A stretch of DNA of 7,541 nt, from the NCBI RefSeq assembly GCF_902490045.1, contig NZ_CABUCJ010000113.1:1-7541 (forward strand). Reading direction: 5' to 3'. Below, piece by piece: positions 1 through 4,805 of the stretch; the first letter of the stretch is position 1; each line of letters begins with the position of its first letter. Source of the DNA: an uncultured Anaerotruncus sp. Its GTDB lineage: Bacteria > Bacillota > Clostridia > Oscillospirales > Ruminococcaceae. A model generated the notes under the pieces. It was not told the DNA's origin. It ran no database searches and saw only the letters and a list, made by a program, of their open reading frames with translations. The translations under genes and the position numbers were made by a program.

Positions 1-27
1 CGCGCAGAGCGCGGCCCCGGTTTTTTT
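1..27 (+). terminator. Right half of an intrinsic terminator
   Basis: The window opens with CGCGC-AGA-GCGCG, a 5-bp hairpin with a 3-nt loop, followed by GCCCCGG and then seven Ts at 21-27. The GCCCCGG would pair with sequence before position 1, so the stem is probably longer. This is the expected shape of a rho-independent terminator for a plus-strand gene to the left. Because a run of As precedes the stem on the minus strand, it may also end the minus-strand lysis transcript, but the far side is not visible. Positions 28-61 show nothing else I can name. Confidence 0.6.
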
Positions 28-61
28 CCGGGCGGGGACGGGAGGAGACCGCCCCCATCCC

Positions 62-268
62 TCACGAAAAGATCAGGTTGAGCATGACCGGGATCAGGCA
101 CCCGCCGATCGCGGCGAGGATGCCGAGGATCAGGTTGAGCTTGGTCTTGATGACGGCGAAGCTCACCTCGCCGTCCCCGAGCCGTTCGTCGTACTCCCGG
201 AATTTTCCGTCGACCTTCTTTTCCAGCGCGCGCAGCGATTCGCACGGCTGGTTTTTCGAGCAGTCCAT
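62..268 (-). CDS. Small XhlA-like holin/haemolysin-type membrane protein
   Basis: This 68-aa protein is the third gene of the lysis cassette. Residues about 11-45 are charged and amphipathic and could form a short coiled coil (SLRALEKKVDGKFREYDERL). Residues about 46-66 form one hydrophobic C-terminal membrane segment (LNLILGILAAIGGCLIPVML). A charged helical N-terminus with a single C-terminal membrane helix is the architecture of the XhlA family, which acts with a holin and an amidase in PBSX-type lysis cassettes. The ATG at 268 is one base after the amidase stop (TGA-G-ATG) and a GGGGGTG purine stretch precedes it, so translational coupling is likely. A longer reading in this frame, up to 490, runs antisense-like through the amidase and lacks a site of its own. 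The family call rests on architecture and context, not on a search. Confidence 0.75.
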   Translation of the reverse strand: MDCSKNQPCESLRALEKKVDGKFREYDERLGDGEVSFAVIKTKLNLILGILAAIGGCLIPVMLNLIFS

Positions 269-269
269 C

Positions 270-932
270 TCACACCCCCAGTCTGCGGCGCGCGTTTTCG
301 AGCGCCGCGGCCAGCTCGTCGAGCGCCGCCCGGACCGTCTCCCTCGCCGGGTCCCGCGGGGCCTCTTCGGCTCCGGGAGCGCGGTAGGCGATCCCCGCCG
401 CCCGGCAGAGTCCCCGTGCGATCGCCTCGGCGTACTGCGGGAGACAGCGGTCGAACAGGGCGTTGTCCGCTTCGCTTGTGAGGAAGCCAAGTTCGAGCAG
501 CGCGGAGGCCATTGTGGTGCCCATGTTCACGCCGAAATCCGGGTAGTCCTGCGGGGTCCCCCTGCGGACGCCCCGGTCCTGCACCGGTGCGACGGCGAGC
601 AGCTCGGTCAGGATGTCCTGCGCCTTCTGCACGGTCGGCCAGTCGGCGCTGCTGTGCACCCACAGGCCCACGCCGCGCGCGGAAGGGCCCGCGGCGTCGC
701 GGTGGAGGCTCAAAAAGTAGGAGCAGCCCGCTTGGTTGGCGATGCGGCAGCGCTCGGCAATCGGCACGGCGGCGTCCGAATCGCGGGTGAGCACCACGCC
801 GGCCCCCTGCGCCTCCAGCAGGGGCTTGACAGCCTGCGCGAGGAGCAGGACGTCGTCCTTCTCGTACCGCTTCCCGAGCACCGCGCCGGGGTCGGCGCCG
901 CCGTGCCCCGGGTCAAGGCAGAATGTTACGAT
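270..932 (-). CDS. N-acetylmuramoyl-L-alanine amidase (Amidase_3 endolysin), start anomalous
   Basis: This zinc amidase cleaves the bond between N-acetylmuramic acid and L-alanine in peptidoglycan. Numbered from the ATC at 932, the family zinc ligands are visible: DPGHGG (His10), YEKDD (Glu24) and SLHRDA (His77). The catalytic Glu is in LLELGFLT (Glu147). The catalytic domain fills most of 220 residues and an Ala/Arg/Glu-rich helical tail of about 35 residues follows. No cell-wall binding repeats and no signal peptide are seen, so export would depend on the adjacent holins. No ATG, GTG or TTG precedes the DPGHGG motif in this frame after the stop at about 985-987. The first conventional start, GTG at 881, would delete His10. 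The ATC at 932 has GGAGG eight bases upstream. Alternatively, the ATG at 948 with one base fewer in the GGGG at 939-942 would give MGGKAIVTF then the zinc motif. Function is confident; the start and intactness are not. Confidence 0.85.
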   Translation of the reverse strand: MVTFCLDPGHGGADPGAVLGKRYEKDDVLLLAQAVKPLLEAQGAGVVLTRDSDAAVPIAERCRIANQAGCSYFLSLHRDAAGPSARGVGLWVHSSADWPTVQKAQDILTELLAVAPVQDRGVRRGTPQDYPDFGVNMGTTMASALLELGFLTSEADNALFDRCLPQYAEAIARGLCRAAGIAYRAPGAEEAPRDPARETVRAALDELAAALENARRRLGV

Positions 933-1230
933 CGCTTTCCCCTCCCATCCGTCCGCGGTCCCGGTGCGGGGCCGCGTAGGTCATTGCGAGGCGGCTGTCC
1001 CCGACGCCCGCGGTGGTCGGGTCGACGACCGCGTTAAAGACGCTCACGAGCACCGACACCACGACGACGGGATTCTGCACAGCGCGCACGAAGAGCTCCC
1101 CGAGCGCGGCCCAGCTCGTCATGTCCTCCCACGAGAGGCCGAAACAGGCGAGGATGGGCAGCAGGACGGCGCAGGCGACCTGTGCCCACCAGAGCGGATT
1201 CTGGAACCGCACGGTCCAGTTGATTTTCAT
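913..1230 (-). CDS. Phage holin, phi-LC3 family (Phage_holin_1)
   Basis: This is a 105-aa membrane protein expected to form the membrane lesion that lets the amidase reach the wall. The N-terminus MKINWTVRFQNPLWWAQ, a first membrane segment at about 16-31, the SWEDMTSWAALGELF loop, a second segment at about 54-68, then FNAVVDPTTAGVGDSRLAMTY match the layout I know for phi-LC3-type holins. Those usually end soon after the (A/M)TY..P segment. Here the frame continues about 18 residues further and ends inside the amidase coding region, overlapping it by 20 bases. The ATG at 1230 has AAAAGGAGG with good spacing. The last residues (MGGESDRNILP) look like the amidase N-terminus read in the wrong frame, so the natural end of the holin is uncertain. 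It is the first gene of the cassette and sits about 40 bp downstream of the predicted promoter. Confidence 0.85.
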   Translation of the reverse strand: MKINWTVRFQNPLWWAQVACAVLLPILACFGLSWEDMTSWAALGELFVRAVQNPVVVVSVLVSVFNAVVDPTTAGVGDSRLAMTYAAPHRDRGRMGGESDRNILP

Positions 1231-1245
1231 GACAGTCCTCCTTTT
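1231..1245 (-). promoter_or_regulatory. Ribosome binding site of the holin
   Basis: On the minus strand AAAAGGAGGACTGTC immediately precedes the ATG at 1230. AGGAGG is a near-perfect Shine-Dalgarno site and fixes this start. Confidence 0.8.
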
Positions 1246-1274
1246 GGATTGGCGTTATCGTTCCCTGCAATTTT

Positions 1275-1303
1275 ATTGTATCACAACCTAAGGTTGTGAT
1301 CAA
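1275..1303 (-). promoter_or_regulatory. Sigma-A-type promoter of the lysis cassette
   Basis: Read on the minus strand, TTGATC (1303-1298; 4 of 6 to TTGACA) is separated by exactly 17 bp from TACAAT (1280-1275; 5 of 6 to TATAAT). A start point near 1268 would give a leader of about 38 nt before the holin ATG. The whole spacer lies within a perfect palindrome, so access by RNA polymerase should be controllable. Confidence 0.7.
1280..1300. promoter_or_regulatory. Perfect 21-bp palindromic operator
   Basis: The arm ATCACAACCT (1280-1289) and its exact reverse complement AGGTTGTGAT (1291-1300) flank a single central A. It covers the spacer and touches both the -10 and -35 hexamers of the minus-strand promoter, the classic place for a repressor. 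A MerR-type activator is less likely, since those use 19-20 bp spacers. The arms differ from the LexA (CGAAC..GTTCG) and Rex (TTGTGAA..TTCACAA) sites I know. No regulator gene is in the window. Confidence 0.7.
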
Positions 1304-1304
1304 G

Positions 1305-1324
1305 AAAACCGGCCTCCAAGCCGG
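1305..1324 (-). terminator. Weak terminator-like hairpin
   Basis: CCGGC (1309-1313) and GCCGG (1320-1324) form a 5-bp stem with a 6-nt loop. On the minus strand TTTTCTT follows directly and runs into the -35 of the lysis promoter. The stem is short, so this may be a weak terminator or chance. Confidence 0.35.
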
Positions 1325-1326
1325 GG

Positions 1327-1346
1327 AAAAAACGCCGCCCAGCGGC
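1327..1346 (-). terminator. Terminator-like hairpin on the minus strand
   Basis: GCCGC (1334-1338) and GCGGC (1342-1346) form a stem with a 3-nt loop, and on the minus strand a G and then six Ts follow (1333-1327). This is a plausible intrinsic terminator just upstream of the lysis promoter. It could shield the cassette from antisense readthrough. No minus-strand gene upstream is recognisable between 1347 and 1518, so what it terminates is unclear. Confidence 0.45.
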
Positions 1347-1393
1347 AAAAGGGGCGATAATCCGGACAGCCCGCCGGGGCTCGGAAGGGCAAA

Positions 1394-1422
1394 TTGACGG
1401 ATGCCTTTTGGCATGATAAAAT
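1394..1422 (+). promoter_or_regulatory. Sigma-A-type promoter of the cysteine-rich protein gene
   Basis: TTGACG (1394-1399; 5 of 6) is followed after 17 bp by TAAAAT (1417-1422; 5 of 6). The start point would be near 1429, giving a leader of about 90 nt before the ATG at 1519. The spacer contains the inverted repeat ATGCC-TTTT-GGCAT (1401-1414), another possible operator. The promoter diverges from the lysis promoter about 115 bp away. Confidence 0.6.
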
Positions 1423-1453
1423 AAGGACGGAACGAAAATTTCTCTGCCGATGC

Positions 1454-1480
1454 ACAAAAAGACGAATCCCTCATAAAATG
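1454..1480 (+). promoter_or_regulatory. Possible SigE/SigK-type sporulation promoter
   Basis: AC (1454-1455), a 16-bp spacer and CATAAAATG (1472-1480) resemble the SigK pattern AC-N16/17-CATAnnnTA, and the -10 is also close to the SigE CATACAAT. The last base of the SigK -10 does not match. The motif is short and partly degenerate, so chance is possible. It lies about 40 bp upstream of the ATG at 1519. Confidence 0.3.
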
Positions 1481-1502
1481 TATTGAGTACAGCTCAAAAC
1501 AT
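1478..1502 (+). repeat. Imperfect inverted repeat in the leader
   Basis: ATGTATTGAG (1478-1487) and CTCAAAACAT (1493-1502) form 10-bp arms with one mismatch around a 5-nt centre, ending five bases before the AGGAGG at 1507-1512. It could be a DNA operator, or an RNA hairpin acting on translation of the next gene. Confidence 0.45.
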
Positions 1503-1518
1503 AACTAGGAGGATTCAT

Positions 1519-2313
1519 ATGGCAGAGCAAAGAACAGCTCCTGTTACCGCGACCGGAGCAAACTGTTTCAAGGAAGCAGTATGCATAGATGCCGGCAGGA
1601 TCTATGATTCCTGCACCGATAAGGACTGCCTGACGGATTTGCAGGTATTCTTTACAGACCGCGCCCAGCCGGTGATCGACAGCGCGATGAGCATCAAATG
1701 CAAAGACGTGGAAATCATCACCGTCTACCTCGACGTCGAGCCGGTGCCCTTCAACAAGGGCTTCTACTCGGTCGATCTCACCTTCTTCTTCAAAGTGACG
1801 GTCAGCGCCTACACCTCCCCGGTGGCCCCTCCGGCCAACGTGGTCGGCATCGCGGCTTTCTCCAAGAAGGTCATCCTCTACGGCTCCGACGGAAACGTAA
1901 AGGTCTACAACTCGACCGACCCGCGCGGCGGCATCGACCACGACAACACCAACATGCCCAAGGCGAGCGTCCATGTGGTCGACCCGATGTGCCTCGACAG
2001 CAAGCTGGTCGAGTGCGGCTGCGGCCGTGCGTTTGAGTCCGGCGTAACCCTGCCCGGATCGATCTGCAGCCTGTTCGACGGCGACTTCGCGGTCTGCAAG
2101 CCGGAAAAGGTGGTACTTATCACGATCGGGCTGTTCACCATCGTCCAGCTCGAGCGCAGCGTGCAGATGATGATCCCGGCCTACGACTACGCGGTGCCGG
2201 ATAAGGAGAGCACGAGCAACTCCACCGAGGACCCCTGCGAGGTCTTCCGCAAGATCAAATTCCCCCTCAACCAGTTTTTCCCGCCGAAGCTCTCCGAATC
2301 GGATCAGCTTTAA
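1519..2313 (+). CDS. Conserved cysteine-rich protein of unknown function
   Basis: This 264-aa protein resembles a family I have seen as an unnamed hypothetical in Clostridia, but I cannot give it a function. It has no signal peptide and no clear membrane helix. The N-terminal third carries four cysteines in the pattern C16, C22, C32, C37 (ANCFKEAVCIDAGRIYDSC, then DKDC). It continues with an alternating beta-rich stretch (about 62-95: VEIITVYLDVEPVPFNKGFY) and SKKVILYGSDGNVKVY (115-130). More cysteines lie at 61, 158, 166, 168, 183, 193 and 240, eleven in all. Such a cysteine content could serve metal binding or disulfide cross-linking, for example in a spore-surface layer, but that is inference. 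The ATG at 1519 is chosen because AGGAGG (1507-1512) sits six bases upstream; an in-frame TTG at 1483 has no such site. The gene appears monocistronic, with a hairpin after its stop. Confidence 0.8.
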   Translation: MAEQRTAPVTATGANCFKEAVCIDAGRIYDSCTDKDCLTDLQVFFTDRAQPVIDSAMSIKCKDVEIITVYLDVEPVPFNKGFYSVDLTFFFKVTVSAYTSPVAPPANVVGIAAFSKKVILYGSDGNVKVYNSTDPRGGIDHDNTNMPKASVHVVDPMCLDSKLVECGCGRAFESGVTLPGSICSLFDGDFAVCKPEKVVLITIGLFTIVQLERSVQMMIPAYDYAVPDKESTSNSTEDPCEVFRKIKFPLNQFFPPKLSESDQL

Positions 2314-2336
2314 ACCGAAAACCCAGCGACGGATTT

Positions 2337-2403
2337 CGTCCGGCGCGGGCGGATGAACCCCTGCGAAGCGGGGCTCCGCCCCGCCGGACGCGGACGTTCT
2401 TTT
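2337..2403 (+). terminator. Large GC-rich hairpin between the cysteine-rich gene and thyX (terminator or leader element)
   Basis: CGTCCGGCG (2337-2345) pairs with CGCCGGACG (2382-2390), and after a one-base bulge GGGCGG (2347-2352) pairs with CCGCCC (2376-2381). An inner arm pairs CCCC-T-GC with GC-GGGG around GAA (2358-2373). An alternative apical hairpin, GCGGGGC-TCC-GCCCCGC, competes with it. TTCTTTT (2397-2403) follows after six bases. It lies directly before the thyX ribosome binding site. It could end the preceding transcript, or attenuate or protect the thyX leader. The separation of stem and T tract weakens the pure-terminator reading. Confidence 0.5.
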
Positions 2404-2422
2404 AAAAACAGGAGGATGCGCA

Positions 2423-3214
2423 ATGCCAAAGGTACAGCCCAAAGTCACGCTGTTGAGCCACACCCCAAACCCGGAAAAGACGATCGCCTCGGCGGCCAAG
2501 CTGTGCTATTCCGCGGCGTCCCTCGGCGATCTGATGGACAACCTCACCGACGAAAAGGCGTCCGATTTCGTACAGATGCTGGCGGAGATCGGCCATGAGA
2601 GCCCGATCGAGCACGCAAGCTTCACCTTCGGCATCGAAGGGGTCTCGCGCGCCTTCCTCGCGCAGATCACCCGCCACCGCATGGCCTCCTACAGCGTGCA
2701 GAGCCAGCGGTATGTGCGGGAGAAGGCGTTCGACTACGTCCTGCCGCCCGAGATCGAGGCGGACGACGAGGCGCTCTCCGAGTTCGAGGAGGCGATGGAG
2801 GCGGCGCAGGAGAGCTACGACCGCATCGCCGCGATCTTAAAAAGACGCCGTGCCGCCGCGCTCGCCGCGGAGGGCATGGAGGAGAAGGAAGCCCTCAAAA
2901 AGGCGGAAAAGCTGGCGATCGAGGACGCCCGCTTCGTGCTGCCCAACGCGTGCGACACCAAGATGATCGTCACGATGAACGCCCGCAGCCTCTACAACTT
3001 CTTCGCGCACCGCTGCTGCAACCGCGCCCAGTGGGAGATCCGGGAGGTCGCCGACCAGATGCTCGCGCTCGTAAGCGCGGTCGCGCCGACCCTCTTTTCG
3101 GGCGCGGGGCCGTCCTGCTGCCGCGGCGGCTGCCGCGAGGGCAAGATGAGCTGCCAAAAACCGCAAGAGATGCGCGAGCACATCGCGAAGCTCAAACAGG
3201 GGGGACGGGCGTGA
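2423..3214 (+). CDS. thyX: FAD-dependent thymidylate synthase ThyX
   Basis: ThyX makes dTMP from dUMP using methylene-THF as carbon donor and reduced FAD as hydride carrier, releasing THF. The protein is 263 aa. The signature RHR-x7-S is at residues 84-94 (RHRMASYSVQS), and the nucleotide-binding block HRCCNRAQWEIRE is at 196-208. The acidic helical stretch at about 113-170 is an insertion of the kind common in ThyX. The C-terminus carries a cysteine cluster (C232, C233, C237, C244) that could bind a metal; I recall similar tails in Clostridia ThyX, without a known role. The ATG at 2423 follows AGGAGG (2410-2415) with 7-nt spacing. The stop overlaps the tmk GTG by four bases (GTGA), showing translational coupling. 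No ThyA is in the window, so ThyX may be the main dTMP synthase, but this cannot be tested here. Confidence 0.96.
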   Translation: MPKVQPKVTLLSHTPNPEKTIASAAKLCYSAASLGDLMDNLTDEKASDFVQMLAEIGHESPIEHASFTFGIEGVSRAFLAQITRHRMASYSVQSQRYVREKAFDYVLPPEIEADDEALSEFEEAMEAAQESYDRIAAILKRRRAAALAAEGMEEKEALKKAEKLAIEDARFVLPNACDTKMIVTMNARSLYNFFAHRCCNRAQWEIREVADQMLALVSAVAPTLFSGAGPSCCRGGCREGKMSCQKPQEMREHIAKLKQGGRA

Positions 3215-3882
3215 CCGGCAGGCTGATCGTCATCGACGGGCTGGACGGCTCGGGCAAGCAGACGCAGGCAAAGCTCCTCTGCGACCGGCTGCGCCGGGAG
3301 AACGTCCCGGTGCGCGCGGTCAGCTTTCCCGACTACGCCGAGCCGTCGTCGGCGCTCGTCAAGATGTACCTGGCGGGCGAATTCGGACAGGCCGACGACG
3401 TCGGCCCCTACGCCGCGAGCAGCTTTTACGCGGTCGACCGCTACGCGAGCTACCAGCGCTTCTGGAAAGCGGACTACCTTTCGGGGCATACTATTGTCGC
3501 CGACCGCTACGCGACCTCCAACCTCATCCACCAGATGTCCAAGCTGCCCCCCGGGGAATGGCCCGCCTTCCACGCGTGGATGGAGGACTTTGAATACGGG
3601 AAGCTCGGCCTTCCGCGCCCCGACGCGGTCGTCTACCTGGACATGCATCCCGACGTTTCGCGGGCGCTGCTGTCGGGCCGCTACCACGGGGACGAGTCGA
3701 AGCGGGACATCCACGAGGCGAATTTCGCCTATATGCGGCGGTGCCGCGTCTGCGCACTCTACGCCGCCGAGCATTTCGGCTGGCGGGTGGTGCGCTGCTC
3801 GGACGAGCGCCGCGCTTTCCCGGTCGAGGAGATTGCCGAGGAGGTCCGGCGGGCGGTCAACCCAACAGAAAGGGCCTTATAA
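3211..3882 (+). CDS. tmk: Thymidylate kinase (dTMP kinase)
   Basis: This kinase phosphorylates dTMP to dTDP with ATP, the step after ThyX. The 223-aa protein has a P-loop GLDGSGKQT (residues 10-18), SFPDY (38-42), the DRY motif VADRYATSN (96-104) and a basic lid segment GRYHGDESKRDIHEAN (156-171). The length is in the family range. The GTG at 3211 is chosen because it overlaps the thyX stop, and CAGGGGGGA lies just upstream. The N-terminus RLIVIDGLDGSGK also begins at the expected distance from the P-loop. The longer reading back to 2950 runs through thyX in another frame. The GLDGSGKQTQ loop and the wording of the lid resemble the variant dTMP kinases seen in Clostridia. Substrate specificity rests on the motifs plus linkage to thyX. 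Confidence 0.93.
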   Translation: MTGRLIVIDGLDGSGKQTQAKLLCDRLRRENVPVRAVSFPDYAEPSSALVKMYLAGEFGQADDVGPYAASSFYAVDRYASYQRFWKADYLSGHTIVADRYATSNLIHQMSKLPPGEWPAFHAWMEDFEYGKLGLPRPDAVVYLDMHPDVSRALLSGRYHGDESKRDIHEANFAYMRRCRVCALYAAEHFGWRVVRCSDERRAFPVEEIAEEVRRAVNPTERAL

Positions 3883-3885
3883 GCT

Positions 3886-4800
3886 ATGCCGGAATTCAGA
3901 AGAATCACCCTTGCGGACAAGGAATGGATCGACCCGCTGCTCCGGATGGGCAACCTGAGGGGAAGCGAATACACCTTTACCAACAATTTCATCTATCGTG
4001 CGATCTACCACATTGAGGTCGCGCGGATGAACGACTACTACCTTGTGCGTTCCCACCGGGAGGAGGGGGATTACTCCTACCTCTACCCGGCGGGCAGCGG
4101 CGACCTCAGGCCGGTCGTTGACGCGCTCGCCGCGGACGCGGCGGAGCTGGGGGTCCCCTTCCGCATGAACGGCGTGCCCCGCGAGGGGACCGCCGCGCTG
4201 GAGGCCCTTTTCCCCGGGCGGTTTGCCTTTGCGGAGACGCGCGACCATTTCGACTACCTCTACGAGAGTGAAAAGCTCATCACCCTGTCGGGCAAAAAGC
4301 TGCACGGCAAGCGCAATTTCGTCAACCGCTTTCTGGCGGAGAACGAGGGCCGCTGGGCCTACGAGGCGATCACGCCCGAAAACCTGCCCGAATGCTGGCG
4401 GATGAATGTGGCGTGGTGCGCGGAAAACGGCTGCGGCGAGGATCCGAGCCTCGCGGAGGAGACCTGCGCGGTCAAAAACTGCTTCGATCATTTTACCGCG
4501 CTGGGGCTCCAGGGCGGCCTGCTCCGGCTGGACGGCGGGGTGGTCGCCTATACGATGGGCCTGCCGCTCAATTCGGACACCTTTATCGTGCACATCGAAA
4601 AGGCGTTTTCCTCGGTAGCGGGCGCCTATCCGATGATCAACCAGCAGTTTGTGTCCCACAACTGCGCGGACTACAGGTATGTCAACCGGGAGGACGACGT
4701 GGGCAGCGAGGGGCTCCGCAGGGCGAAGCTCTCCTACCGGCCCGCCATCCTCCTCGAAAAGTTTGAAGCCGTGCTGAGAGAACCTTCAGGCGGGAGGTGA
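3886..4800 (+). CDS. DUF2156 protein (acyltransferase fold related to the MprF catalytic domain)
   Basis: This 304-aa soluble protein belongs to DUF2156, a GNAT-like fold related to the C-terminal aminoacyl-lipid synthase domain of MprF. The signature YVNREDDVGSEGLRRAKLSY is at residues 265-284, followed by RP, and the mid-protein block HFDYLYESEKLITLSGKKLH (121-140) and GKRNFVNRF (141-149) matches the family core. There is no membrane domain, so it is not a full MprF; the donor and acceptor are unknown. The ATG is three bases after the tmk stop, preceded only by a weak AAAGGG about ten bases away, so expression probably depends on coupling. The next gene starts five bases after its stop, and its last codons carry the next gene's ribosome binding site. 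DUF2156 genes followed by an acetyltransferase gene are a pairing worth noting. Confidence 0.85.
   Translation: MPEFRRITLADKEWIDPLLRMGNLRGSEYTFTNNFIYRAIYHIEVARMNDYYLVRSHREEGDYSYLYPAGSGDLRPVVDALAADAAELGVPFRMNGVPREGTAALEALFPGRFAFAETRDHFDYLYESEKLITLSGKKLHGKRNFVNRFLAENEGRWAYEAITPENLPECWRMNVAWCAENGCGEDPSLAEETCAVKNCFDHFTALGLQGGLLRLDGGVVAYTMGLPLNSDTFIVHIEKAFSSVAGAYPMINQQFVSHNCADYRYVNREDDVGSEGLRRAKLSYRPAILLEKFEAVLREPSGGR
4793..4800 (+). promoter_or_regulatory. Ribosome binding site that decides the GNAT start
   Basis: GGAGGTGA is an exact anti-Shine-Dalgarno match and contains the DUF2156 stop codon. It places the GNAT start at the ATG at 4806 rather than at the in-frame GTG at 4797, which lies inside the site itself. 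Confidence 0.75.
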
Positions 4801-4805
4801 CCGGG

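Noticed and set aside
28..60. Possible terminator for the lysis cassette after the XhlA-like gene
   Set aside because: GGGCGG/CCGCCC can pair, but on the minus strand the stem is followed by GG and then As, not Ts, and on the plus strand the T run lies before it.
879..881. GTG at 881 as the amidase start
   Set aside because: It would remove the DPGHGG motif with the first zinc-binding histidine, which is encoded in frame directly upstream, and it has no convincing ribosome binding site.
78..1037. Long plus-strand open reading frame through the lysis cassette (319 codons)
   Set aside because: It is antisense to the holin, amidase and XhlA-like genes, is Arg/Pro-rich as expected for a GC-rich shadow, and has no ribosome binding site or recognisable domain.
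1280..1300. MerR-type activator site
   Set aside because: The centre CCTAAGG resembles some MerR-family sites, but the promoter spacer is 17 bp, not the 19-20 bp those activators need, so a repressor is more likely.
1471..2499. Long minus-strand frame opposite the cysteine-rich gene (342 codons)
   Set aside because: Its composition (many His, Val, Asp) is the mirror of the real gene's codons, it crosses the large hairpin, and it has no ribosome binding site.
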